A stretch of 64,000 bases of DNA from Microbacterium faecale (GTDB lineage Bacteria; Actinomycetota; Actinomycetes; Actinomycetales; Microbacteriaceae). Below are positions 28,891 through 36,915 of the stretch, piece after piece. A program made the translations under genes and the position numbers. A model generated the notes under the pieces. The model saw only the letters and a list, made by a program, of their open reading frames with translations, searched no databases and had not been told where the DNA came from. The stretch's first letter is position 1. The number at the start of each line of letters is the position of its first letter. The DNA is taken from contig NZ_BMHO01000001.1 in assembly GCF_014640975.1 (NCBI RefSeq), positions 506,166-570,165 on the forward strand. Reading direction: 5' to 3'.

Positions 28891-29457
28891 CTCGGTCCGA
28901 GGCAGGCAACTTCTGCGCCGGAAGCTGCGTGAAACGCCAGTGGTCAAGGCTGTCGTGATCGCCCAGCGGTGGTCAGTGCCGGGGTTCTGGTGGCCAATCG
29001 GTGTCCGGCTCGTGGGGTGCGACCCGTGACGCGTCAACATGTCACGTATCACCCGGCAGTCGTTGGTGTCTCGCTCCGGATGCCGATCGTATCCGTTTAA
29101 GCTGTCGCGCGATCTCGGTGGCACGCTGGCGGACGCACCCCAGCACTTCCAGAACCGGAGGAGCGTGTGACGCCGGAGTACGCCGAGACCCGACGTTCGG
29201 GCGCGGCCTGCGTTGTGGAGTGAGTCGTGGCCGGTCCCTCGAGTAGCCGAGCCCGCACGTCCGCAGGACCGCCCGGACACCACCCGGGCGCGAATGATCT
29301 CGACGGCGGTGGCCGGATCAGCAAGGGCCGCAACGGGGGCACGAGGAGCGGCGCAATGGAGACTCGCTCCGCTCGCCTGTCGTGGCTCATCATGTACGAG
29401 CGTGGTGCGGAAAGATCCTGCCGAAGAGTCAGCGTGTCAGGCAGTCGGCCGCTTCTG

Positions 29458-29491
29458 CCGCGTCGATGTTTCACGTGAAACATCGACGCGG
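29458..29491. other. parS site 4 (perfect) inside a 34-bp palindrome
   Basis: The consensus core lies at 29467-29482. Symmetry continues 9 bases on each side (CCGCGTCGA on the left and its exact complement on the right). The right arm runs into a (GCGGGT)4 tandem run. Confidence 0.95.
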
Positions 29492-29511
29492 GTGCGGGTG
29501 CGGGTGCGGGT
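29488..29511 (+). repeat. (GCGGGT)4 tandem hexamer next to parS site 4
   Basis: Four exact tandem copies of GCGGGT, followed by related degenerate units (GAAGGTTCGGGTT). It begins inside the right arm of the 34-bp palindrome. Confidence 0.85.
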
Positions 29512-29748
29512 GAAGGTTCGGGTTGCGTGAACGTGTGGCCTCAGGTTGTGAGGGTCGGCCCAGTGTTTCGGGTGAGGGTCGGACGGCACAATGTGCCGAA
29601 CACTCCTCTCGCGCTTCTGCATCGCGAATGCCGCAGATGGTCATGTGATCATGCCGGTTGCGGGGCGTGGCGGCCGGTGGAACATCGGGCGAAAAGGCGC
29701 GGAGGACAACCATCGCGCGTGATGCGCGAGATCTCGCCTCGTTCGATA

Positions 29749-29764
29749 TGTTTCACGTGAAACG
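29749..29764. other. parS site 5 (15/16)
   Basis: TGTTTCACGTGAAACG; the last base differs from the consensus. Confidence 0.9.
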
Positions 29765-30014
29765 CCTCGGGCATCGTCATTGGCGACGCGGGCGTCTCAG
29801 GAGGCTGCATAGGGACGGTGTCGACAGTCGCTGTGAGGTGAACAGTCAAGCGTTCGATGGCGTGTGTCCCGCTCGCGACGCCCGGTGAGCATCTGTTAGG
29901 AGATGGACGATCCTACTCCCTGGGTTCCGCCGTGCTGGATCCGTCGCGGGATTCGGAGCCGCACTGGCATCGGCGATTGGCGGATGTTTGATCGAGAGCG
30001 TCGGGCGTGTGCGA

Positions 30015-30030
30015 CGTTTCACGTGAAACG
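30015..30030. other. parS site 6 (14/16, symmetric variant)
   Basis: CGTTTCACGTGAAACG; both outer bases change together, so the palindrome remains perfect. Confidence 0.85.
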
Positions 30031-30242
30031 CGTGTCTCCGTCATCGTTCGGGTGGAGGCGGACCCGATTGTCGGTGATAAAGGGCGAGAGCGCGGCCCAA
30101 GAGTGTCGGATATTCCGCGCTCATAACCTCTCGCGCCGGTTTCGGCGCACGGGACGGAGGTGATGTTGTCGCTGTCGTACTTCGGCGCGTGTCACGGTTC
30201 TGTGATCAGGGAGCCATCTATCGTGATCTCGCCACCAAGAAG

Positions 30243-30266
30243 GCGATGTTTCACGTGAAACATCGC
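30243..30266. other. parS site 7 (perfect) inside a 24-bp palindrome
   Basis: The consensus core lies at 30247-30262, with GCGA on the left and TCGC on the right continuing the symmetry. Confidence 0.95.
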
Positions 30267-30610
30267 TCTCCTGCGCGTGACGGGACGCCTCCCCCGCGCA
30301 CTCACTGAGTCACTGAGTGCGGAGAGGCAATCAGTGGCGAGGCCTTGGTTACGCGTCGTTGCGAGCGTCGCTTCTGCCGTTGCGGTGAGCTGTTGTGCGT
30401 CGCAGCGGACGGGCGGAGTACAGCGCCACAGTGTGCCTTGCACACGGGAGAGAAGCGCTCCTTCCGCGTCCCGGGCGTTCGCCGCTCCATCGGAGAGGAG
30501 GATGCCCCCACGGAGACGCACGCGCCACGACAATGCGTGGGTATGTGTGCGTGTGCGCTGGTGTGTGCGTGCGTAGAGGCGCGTGGGAGCGTGTGCGTGC
30601 GTGTGTGTGT

Positions 30611-30776
30611 ACGTGGGTGCGGGTGTGGGTGCGCGGGTGCGTGGGTGTGGGTGCGTGGGTGTGGGTGCGCGGGTGCGCGGGTGCGTGGGTGTGGGTGCGC
30701 GGGTGCGGGCGGCGTGCGCAGGTGCGGGTGCGGGGACGTGGGGGGTGGGTGCGGGTGTGCCTATGCGGGTGCGCGG
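30611..30776 (+). repeat. G-rich degenerate hexamer tract with about 20 GGG runs
   Basis: The plus strand repeats GGGTGC, GGGTGT and GGGTGCGC units; about 21 runs of three or more G are separated mostly by 3-5 nt, a pattern that can form G-quadruplexes. A GT/GC-rich stretch leads in from about 30530. The complementary strand reads as Thr/Pro/Arg/His repeats but is not a plausible gene. It fills the largest gap between parS sites (7 and 8). Confidence 0.8.
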
Positions 30777-31069
30777 GCGCGAGCGTGCGTGCGGCATGCG
30801 AATGGGGGCGGGCGGATGTGGGAGGCCGCACTTGCCGACATACGTACGAACGGTGTGAACGCGTGTGCGTGTGACCATGTGTGCGTGTGGATGGTTCTTG
30901 TGTCTGCGAGTGCAGGGAGGCGTGACGTGGTCTGAGGAGCCTCACACGGGGATCGGGGAGGCGCGGCACTGTACGGCGTGAATGGGCCCCGTGGGGTGAA
31001 CGCGGGATGACGGGGCATCCCATCGAGGGGAGCGCCGACATCGCGCCTGACCATCGGGCGCACGCACGC

Positions 31070-31085
31070 CGTTTCACGTGAAACA
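31070..31085. other. parS site 8 (15/16)
   Basis: CGTTTCACGTGAAACA; only the first base differs from the consensus. Confidence 0.9.
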
Positions 31086-31214
31086 TTCACGCTCGCCGAG
31101 TACGCAGACTGCTGTTCGTGCCCAGGCCCCCGCAGAAAGCATGCCTGTGCTTCGTGCGGCGGCTGCCTGGGAATGGGCCCCATATGTTTAACGCGTCGCC
31201 ACGACGAGACTCGA

Positions 31215-31236
31215 TGATGTTTCACGTGAAACATCA
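31215..31236. other. parS site 9 (perfect) inside a 22-bp palindrome
   Basis: The consensus core lies at 31218-31233 with TGA/TCA extending the symmetry. It lies 151 bp before the parA start, close enough for ParB spreading to affect the parA promoter. Confidence 0.95.
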
Positions 31237-31387
31237 CGCGAATCCCCTTCTCGCGCGGGAGAGCCATGCCGACGGCACGTGCACAGCGCAGCCCATCGGT
31301 ACTCGCTCGTGGCGCGCCCGGATCCTGTCGTCGGGTGTCGGTTGTGCGGGTTAGAGTTATGAGGTCACCCCGAGCGAGAGGACGCGC

Positions 31388-32308
31388 GTGAGTCAGCACT
31401 CCAGCAACATCGCCGCTGCCTTTGACGACAGCCCGATTATGCGGCAGTTGCAGGACCTGAGCACGCGCCGCCAACAACTCGAGGACGTCGATATCGAGTT
31501 CACCGGCCAGACCCGCGTGCTCACCGTCTCGAACCAGAAGGGTGGCGTCGGCAAGACGACGACGACCGTCAACACAGCTGCAGCGATCGCGGCTCTCGGT
31601 GGGCGTGTGCTCGTCATCGATCTTGATCCGCAGGGAAACGCGTCCACGGCACTCGGTGTGCCCCACAGTGCTGACATCACGAGCATCTATGACGTGCTGA
31701 TCAACGACACGTCGATAGCCGACGCAGTGCAGCAAAGTCCCGAGAACGAGCGGCTGTTCTGCGTGCCGAGCACGATCCACCTTGCTGGTGCGGAGATCGA
31801 GCTCGTCTCGCAGGTGGCGCGCGAGAAGCGCCTCGACACCGCACTGCACGAGTACCTCGAAGGGCTCGACGAGCCGCTCGATTTCGTGTTCATCGACTGC
31901 CCGCCGTCGCTCGGCCTGCTCACAATCAACGCGTTCAGTGCCGCAGACGAGGTCTTCCTGCCGATTCAGGCCGAATACTACGCACTCGAGGGGCTGAGTC
32001 AGCTGCTTGGCAACGTCAAGATGATCCAGAAGCACCTCAACACGCGTCTTCGGGTCTCGACCATCCTTCTCACGATGTACGACGGACGGACGAAGCTTTC
32101 GCAGCAGGTGGCCGCGGAAGTGCGGCAACATTTCCCTGATGAGGTGCTAAAAACGGTCATTCCCCGGTCCGTGCGGGTGTCGGAGGCACCAAGCTTCGGC
32201 CAGACGGTGATCGGGTACGACGAAGCGTCCGCGGGCGCTGTCGCCTATAAAGAGGCCGCTGTAGAGATCGTAAAGCGCGGAGCTCCGCGCAGGAAAGGGC
32301 GGAGATGA
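31388..32308 (+). CDS. parA: Chromosome partitioning ATPase ParA
   Basis: Deviant Walker-type ATPase that moves ParB-parS complexes so that replicated origins separate. The 306-residue product has an N-terminal extension (1-40), the deviant Walker A KGGVGKTT (51-58), Walker A' DLDPQGNAS and Walker B FVFIDCPPSLG, and the C-terminal DNA-binding basic region (RSVRVSEAPSFGQTVIGYD). The GTG start has a GAGAGGA box 5 nt upstream. Its stop overlaps the parB start by 4 bp. Confidence 0.97.
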   Translation: MSQHSSNIAAAFDDSPIMRQLQDLSTRRQQLEDVDIEFTGQTRVLTVSNQKGGVGKTTTTVNTAAAIAALGGRVLVIDLDPQGNASTALGVPHSADITSIYDVLINDTSIADAVQQSPENERLFCVPSTIHLAGAEIELVSQVAREKRLDTALHEYLEGLDEPLDFVFIDCPPSLGLLTINAFSAADEVFLPIQAEYYALEGLSQLLGNVKMIQKHLNTRLRVSTILLTMYDGRTKLSQQVAAEVRQHFPDEVLKTVIPRSVRVSEAPSFGQTVIGYDEASAGAVAYKEAAVEIVKRGAPRRKGRR

Positions 32309-33462
32309 TGGCGAAGCGCACGGGCCTCGGTCGAGGAATCGGAGCACTCATTCCGACGGCGACTGAGGCGAGGGAACGCCCCACGGATGTGTTCTTCGCC
32401 GGGTCGGCGATGCCGATAGAGCCGACGCACGACGAGACCGCACCGAAGAAGACACCCTCCCGCACGTCGACGGCGACGTCGAAGGGCTCCGCGAAGAAGA
32501 CTCCGGCGAAGAAGACACCGGCGGCAAAGTCGACAGCAACGAAGTCCTCACCGACGAAATCGGCCCCGAAGGCCACCAGTACACGGGCAACCGCCGCGCG
32601 CGCGGCGAAGCCGGCTACCGCCCCGGCTGAACCCGAGCAGAACCTCACGGAGGTACCCGGTCTGCACTTGGTGCAGGTCGACCCGAACACGGTCGTGCCT
32701 AATCCGCGTCAGCCTCGCACACACTTCGACCCGCACGACCTCGGAGAACTCGTTCACTCGGTGCGAGAGTTCGGCGTGCTCCAGCCGATCGTCGTGCGCG
32801 ACAAGAAGGACGGCACGTACGAGCTGATCATGGGCGAGCGCCGCACGCGCGCCGCACGAGAGGCGAAGCTCGAGAGGATCCCCGCCATCGTGCGGGAAAC
32901 GGCGGACGAGGATCTTCTCCGCGACGCGCTGCTCGAGAACATCCATCGCGCCGAGCTGAACGCGCTCGAAGAGGCCTCCGCGTACCAGCAGCTCATCAAC
33001 GACTTCGGCATCACACAGGATCAGCTCGCCGACCGCATCGGGCGCTCGCGGCCGCAGATCTCGAACACGATCCGGCTGCTTCGACTGCCGGAGGCCGTGC
33101 AGCAGCGCGTCGCGGCGGGCGTCCTGACGGCCGGGCACGCGCGGACGATCCTGTCTCTCGAGGATCCCGAGGCGATGCAGAAGCTCGCCGACAAGATCGT
33201 CAACGAGGAGCTCTCCGTGCGCGCGGCGGAGGCCGCCGCGAAGCAGATGCTCGGTGGCGGCGGACGTGCGCCGTCGAAGCCACGCGCGGGAGCGCGCCGC
33301 GCGTACCTCGATGAGGTCTCCGATAAGCTCGGCGACCGCCTCAACACCAAGGTGAAGATCGATCTGACGGCGCGAAAAGGCCAGATCAAGATCAGTTTCG
33401 CAACGATCCAGGATCTCAACCGCATCCTCGGCGAGATGGGCGAGTCCGGCTACGACCAGTAG
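32305..33462 (+). CDS. parB: Chromosome partitioning protein ParB with a Lys/Ala/Pro-rich linker
   Basis: CTP-dependent clamp that loads at parS and spreads. In order: the ParA-contact motif GLGRGIGALIP (7-17); an unusual low-complexity linker (about 46-108) with KKTPAKKTPAAKSTATK-type repeats; the CTP-binding N-terminal domain with GERRTRAAREA (about 174-184); the HTH parS-binding domain (ITQDQLADRIGRSRPQISNTIRLLRLP) and the C-terminal dimer domain (VKIDLTARKGQIKISF). At 385 residues it is longer than mycobacterial or streptomycete ParB because of the linker. Its sites are the nine parS copies upstream of parA. Confidence 0.96.
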   Translation: MMAKRTGLGRGIGALIPTATEARERPTDVFFAGSAMPIEPTHDETAPKKTPSRTSTATSKGSAKKTPAKKTPAAKSTATKSSPTKSAPKATSTRATAARAAKPATAPAEPEQNLTEVPGLHLVQVDPNTVVPNPRQPRTHFDPHDLGELVHSVREFGVLQPIVVRDKKDGTYELIMGERRTRAAREAKLERIPAIVRETADEDLLRDALLENIHRAELNALEEASAYQQLINDFGITQDQLADRIGRSRPQISNTIRLLRLPEAVQQRVAAGVLTAGHARTILSLEDPEAMQKLADKIVNEELSVRAAEAAAKQMLGGGGRAPSKPRAGARRAYLDEVSDKLGDRLNTKVKIDLTARKGQIKISFATIQDLNRILGEMGESGYDQ

Positions 33463-33507
33463 CCGTTTCCGGGCCGTCACCCCGCTGGCGGGACGTACGC
33501 TGGAAGG

Positions 33508-33855
33508 GTGAGCAACCCCGATTCCCTCCTCCCCCGACGCGCGAGCGTCGAGGTGCTGCGCGCGGAGGCGATCGACGAGCTCTCCACGCTCCAGCACGAA
33601 CGCCTGCGCGCGGGCGAGGATCCGTGGGACTTCATGGAGGAGCTGCCCACGGTCGATGAGCTCGTCGTGCTGTCGTTGCGCGCGGAGCACATCGAGGCCG
33701 ACGGCGGTCTCATGCCCACGCACGCACGCAATCAGCGCTTACTGCGGATCATCGCGGCACAGTACCCCGAGCTTGCACCCGCCGTCGACGGCATGCTCGG
33801 AGCGTGGAACACGCATCGCCGCTGGGACGCTGTCGTGCGCGTGATCGGCGACTGA
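33508..33855 (+). CDS. Hypothetical protein downstream of parB
   Basis: A 115-residue soluble protein with no domain I recognise. It is helix-rich and acidic in the first half (VEVLRAEAIDELSTLQHERLRAGEDPWDFMEELPTVDELVVL, in pieces), with a later basic HRRWDAVVRV. The GTG at 33508 directly follows GGAAGG and a TACGCT -10-like box (about 33496), which suggests its own leaderless or near-leaderless transcript rather than read-through from parB 45 bp upstream. Its stop faces trxA across a shared terminator. Confidence 0.65.
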   Translation: MSNPDSLLPRRASVEVLRAEAIDELSTLQHERLRAGEDPWDFMEELPTVDELVVLSLRAEHIEADGGLMPTHARNQRLLRIIAAQYPELAPAVDGMLGAWNTHRRWDAVVRVIGD

Positions 33856-33862
33856 GACGACA

Positions 33863-33898
33863 CAGGCGCCCACCCGGTCGGAGCCGGATGAGCGCCTG
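33863..33898. terminator. Bidirectional terminator between the parB-side gene and trxA
   Basis: CAGGCGC (33863-33869) pairs with GCGCCTG (33892-33898), with an inner CCGG/CCGG pair, between two convergent stops. Imperfect stem, usable on both strands. Confidence 0.55.
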
Positions 33899-33911
33899 GG
33901 CGGCACGAGTC

Positions 33912-34235
33912 TTACGCGAGGTACTCGGCGAGATCCTGCTCGAGAGCCTGCTTCGGCTTCGCGCCGATGATCGTCGTCGCGACCTCGCCGTTCTGGAAGA
34001 CCTTCATCGCCGGAATCGACGTGATCTGGTACTTCATGGCGAGATCAGGGTTCTCGTCGACGTTGAGCTTCATCACGGTGATCTTGTCGGAGTTCTCCGA
34101 CTGGATCTCGTCCAACACGGGGGAGACCATGCGGCACGGGCCGCACCATTCCGCCCAGAAGTCGACGAGCACCGGGCCGTCGGCCTTCAGGACGTCCTGT
34201 TCGAAGGTTGCGGAGGTCGTGGTCTGCGCGGTCAT
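33912..34235 (-). CDS. trxA: Thioredoxin
   Basis: Cytoplasmic disulfide reductase, 107 residues, with the active site WCGPC (Cys31, Cys34), the buried Asp25 and the cis-Pro loop ITSIPAM. ATG 34235 has a strong TAAGGAG box. It follows trxB by 17 bp, so the reductase and its substrate are co-expressed, the usual actinobacterial layout near the origin. Confidence 0.97.
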   Translation of the reverse strand: MTAQTTTSATFEQDVLKADGPVLVDFWAEWCGPCRMVSPVLDEIQSENSDKITVMKLNVDENPDLAMKYQITSIPAMKVFQNGEVATTIIGAKPKQALEQDLAEYLA

Positions 34236-34252
34236 AGTGTTCTCCTTAGATC

Positions 34253-35203
34253 TCAAACTGCGGCGAGGGCCGGCTCGTTGTCGTCGAGGGCCGCGAGGAA
34301 GTGCTCGGCGTCGAGGGCAGCCACGGTGCCGGTTCCGGCAGCGGTGACAGCCTGGCGGTAGGTGGGGTCGATCACGTCGCCGGCCGCGAAGACGCCCGGG
34401 AGTGACGTGCGCGACGAACGCCCGTCGACCGCGATCGTGCCGTCGATGGTGAGGTCGAGCTTGTCGTGCACGAGGTGGGTGCGCGGGTCGTTTCCGATGG
34501 CGATGAACATGCCGTCGAGAGCGAGCTCCCGCTTCTCTCCTGTCACGGTGTCTGCCAGCACGACGCCCGTCAGACCGCTCTGTCCCTGGATCTCAGCGAC
34601 CTCGCTGTTCCAGATGACTTCGATCTTCTCGTTGGCGAGGGCGCGCTTCTGCATGATCTTCGACGCGCGGAACTCGTCACGGCGGTGGACGATGTAGACC
34701 TTCGAGGCGAACTTCGTGAGGAACGTCGCCTCTTCCATCGCCGAGTCGCCGCCTCCGACGACCGCGATCTCCTTGTCGCGGAAGAAGAAACCGTCGCACG
34801 TCGCGCACCAGGAGATGCCGTGGCCGGACAGCTCGTCCTCGCGCGGTAGACCGAGCTTGCGGTAGGCGGACCCGGTCGCGTAGATCACCGAGCGCGCCTC
34901 GAGCACGTCGCCGGATCCGAGCGTCACCTTCTTGACGGCGCCCGCCAGATCGAGCTCGGTCGCATCGTCGTACAGCACCTCGGTGCCGAACCGCTCGGCC
35001 TGCTGCTGCATCTTCGCCATGAGGTCGGGGCCCATGATCCCCTCGGGGAAGCCCGGGAAGTTCTCGACATCGGTGGTGTTCATGAGCTCACCGCCCACTT
35101 CGACCTGGCTTGCGACGACCACCGGATTCAGGCTCGCGCGCGCGGTGTAGATCGCGGCGGTCCATGCCGCGGGGCCGGAGCCGATGATGATGACGTCTCG
35201 CAC
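34253..35203 (-). CDS. trxB: Thioredoxin reductase
   Basis: FAD- and NADPH-dependent enzyme that reduces thioredoxin. The 316-residue product has the FAD motif GSGPAAWTAA (8-17), the redox-active CATC (Cys133, Cys136), the NADPH motif GGGDSAMEEA and the C-terminal GVFAAGDV. The start is GTG 35203 with a GGGAGG box. Gene order murJ-trxB-trxA matches mycobacteria except that no sigM-like sigma factor gene lies between murJ and trxB. Confidence 0.97.
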   Translation of the reverse strand: MRDVIIIGSGPAAWTAAIYTARASLNPVVVASQVEVGGELMNTTDVENFPGFPEGIMGPDLMAKMQQQAERFGTEVLYDDATELDLAGAVKKVTLGSGDVLEARSVIYATGSAYRKLGLPREDELSGHGISWCATCDGFFFRDKEIAVVGGGDSAMEEATFLTKFASKVYIVHRRDEFRASKIMQKRALANEKIEVIWNSEVAEIQGQSGLTGVVLADTVTGEKRELALDGMFIAIGNDPRTHLVHDKLDLTIDGTIAVDGRSSRTSLPGVFAAGDVIDPTYRQAVTAAGTGTVAALDAEHFLAALDDNEPALAAV

Positions 35204-35319
35204 GTGCGGTGCCTCCCTCGAGAGCGGGTATAGGTGCTACAACCCATGCTACGTCGCGCGTATTCCCTCGTGGACGGCGATGACGCGCTCAGACGAACAG
35301 TGAGAGCGCCGCGGCGCGA

Positions 35320-36915
35320 TCATCGGCCGCGGAGGCGCCGGCGGATCTGGCCCGTCGTGGCCTTGAGTTCCGGAGATCGCAGTACCGCCAACACGACGGC
35401 GTAGACGACGACGCTCACCGCGCCGATCATCAGGCAGCCCGCGAACGCCGTGAGCTTCGACGTCGTCATCCACCCGTCGGGTCCGCCTGCTGCGAGGTGG
35501 ATCGCGTAGCCGGCGACGCCCGCGGGGATCGCAGCGGCGACGAAGCGCAGATAGGCGGTCGCCGTCTGCGCGAAGCCGAGTGAGCCGATGCGCCGACGCA
35601 GCAGGACCCACGCGACGATCAGCTGCAGCACGCTGGAGACGGACTGCGACAGCGCGACCGTCCACGTCAGTGAGCCGGATCCGATGAGAGCGGCGGCCAC
35701 GAGGGATCCGGAGATCGCGATGATCGCCTGGAACACCGTGAAGAAGAAGGGCGTGCGCGTGTCGCCGTAGGCGTAGAACGTGCGCTGGATGATGAAGAGC
35801 GCGGCCATCGGCACGAGTGCCGCGACGAACGCGATGAGCACCGGCGCCATCGCGTGTGCCTGCGTCGCGGAGTTCGCGAACACGCGCGCGACCGGCAGCG
35901 CCGCCGCGATCATGGTGGCCGCCGCGATGACGATCAGCAGCCCCAGCACGCGCATCGCGCGACCGATGTCTGCGCGCACCTCGTCGTCGCGTCCCGCGTG
36001 CGCGTGCTCGCTGAGCTGCGTGAAGTAGGGCGTCCCGATGCTCATCACGATGAGCGAGTAGGGAAGCATGAACACGAGCCACGAGTTGAACCAGATCGTG
36101 CTCGAGGCGTCGTCACCCGACGCGGTCGTGATGACCTGCTGCTGCACGGCGGACACGACGAGGCCGACGAGCAGCATCCCGACGCTCCAGCCGGCGAGGT
36201 TCCGGATCTCGCCGAACCCGAAGCCGCGCCAGCGGAAGTCGGGGCGCAGCCGCAGGCCGGTGCGGCGCCAGAAGATCGCGAGGGTGACGGTCTGCGAGAG
36301 GATGCCGAAGGTCGCGGTGCCGCCGAGCACCGCGACCATTGTGGGATCCCAGCCGGCGATCTCGCCGCGGTCGCCGCCGAACAGCCACATGAAGACGCCG
36401 AAGCCCGCGCTCGACACGACGTTGTTCGCGATCGGTGCCCATGCGTACGGGGCGAAGATGCGGCGCGCGTTGAGCGTCTCGCCGATCAGCGCGAACATCC
36501 CGTAGAAGAAGACCTGCGGCAGGCACCACAGCGCGAACGCGACGGCGAGATCGCGTTGCTCGCGTGAGTCGAACGACGAGAACAGCGAGACCAGCACCGG
36601 GGCGAGAGCGACCGAGACTGCCGTGACGCCGAACAGCACGACGGTGCCGAGCGTGAAGAGCTTCGAGATGAGGCGCTGCCCGCCGTCCTCCGCCTGCGAC
36701 CACTTGACGATCTGCGGCACGAGCACGGCCGTCAGCACGCCGGTCGAGATCACCTGGAAGACGTAGTTCGGCAGCTGGTTCGCGATCGTGAACGCATCGG
36801 CCGCCTGCCCCATCGCGCCGAGTGCGCTGACGAGCACGATGCTGCGCAGCAGGCCGGTGACGCGCGACGCGAGCGTGCCTGCCGCGATCACGGCACTGGA
36901 TCGCCCGAGGCTCAT
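35320..36915 (-). CDS. murJ: Lipid II flippase MurJ
   Basis: Polytopic MOP-superfamily membrane protein that flips lipid II for cell-wall synthesis. The 531-residue product shows about 14 hydrophobic segments, the N-terminal RVTGLLRSIVLVSALG and the conserved QRTFYAYGDTRTPFF block. It lacks the long cytoplasmic pseudokinase tail found in mycobacterial MviN. ATG 36915 is chosen for its 4-bp overlap with the upstream DUF6049 gene stop and match to the family start; the frame stays open much further inside that gene. Confidence 0.92.
   Translation of the reverse strand: MSLGRSSAVIAAGTLASRVTGLLRSIVLVSALGAMGQAADAFTIANQLPNYVFQVISTGVLTAVLVPQIVKWSQAEDGGQRLISKLFTLGTVVLFGVTAVSVALAPVLVSLFSSFDSREQRDLAVAFALWCLPQVFFYGMFALIGETLNARRIFAPYAWAPIANNVVSSAGFGVFMWLFGGDRGEIAGWDPTMVAVLGGTATFGILSQTVTLAIFWRRTGLRLRPDFRWRGFGFGEIRNLAGWSVGMLLVGLVVSAVQQQVITTASGDDASSTIWFNSWLVFMLPYSLIVMSIGTPYFTQLSEHAHAGRDDEVRADIGRAMRVLGLLIVIAAATMIAAALPVARVFANSATQAHAMAPVLIAFVAALVPMAALFIIQRTFYAYGDTRTPFFFTVFQAIIAISGSLVAAALIGSGSLTWTVALSQSVSSVLQLIVAWVLLRRRIGSLGFAQTATAYLRFVAAAIPAGVAGYAIHLAAGGPDGWMTTSKLTAFAGCLMIGAVSVVVYAVVLAVLRSPELKATTGQIRRRLRGR

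Larger units (their letters stand above)
28219..31387. other. Gene-free parS array segment upstream of parA
   Basis: This 3.17 kb interval shows no gene I can support on either strand: open frames are short, low-complexity or lack starts with ribosome-binding sites and conserved domains. It contains nine parS sites, a (GCGGGT)4 run, a G-rich repeat tract and an inverted repeat CGCACTCA/TGAGTGCG (30297-30321) containing the tandem 8-mer CACTGAGT. The parA ribosome-binding site GAGAGGA and a TAGAGT -10-like box (31352-31357) lie at its right end. Confidence 0.85.

Noticed and set aside
30192..30878. Minus-strand frame with Thr/Pro/Arg/His repeats
   Set aside because: The repetitive protein is only the translation of the G-rich tract; no start signal, domain or neighbour supports it.
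28300..31233. Regularly occurring palindromic repeats considered as a CRISPR array
   Set aside because: Spacing is irregular (134-823 bp), the 16-mer is the parS consensus, and no cas genes are present.
28260..31380. Several 60-190 codon frames on both strands within the parS segment
   Set aside because: They overlap parS palindromes, overlap one another, lack ribosome-binding sites and show no conserved motifs.
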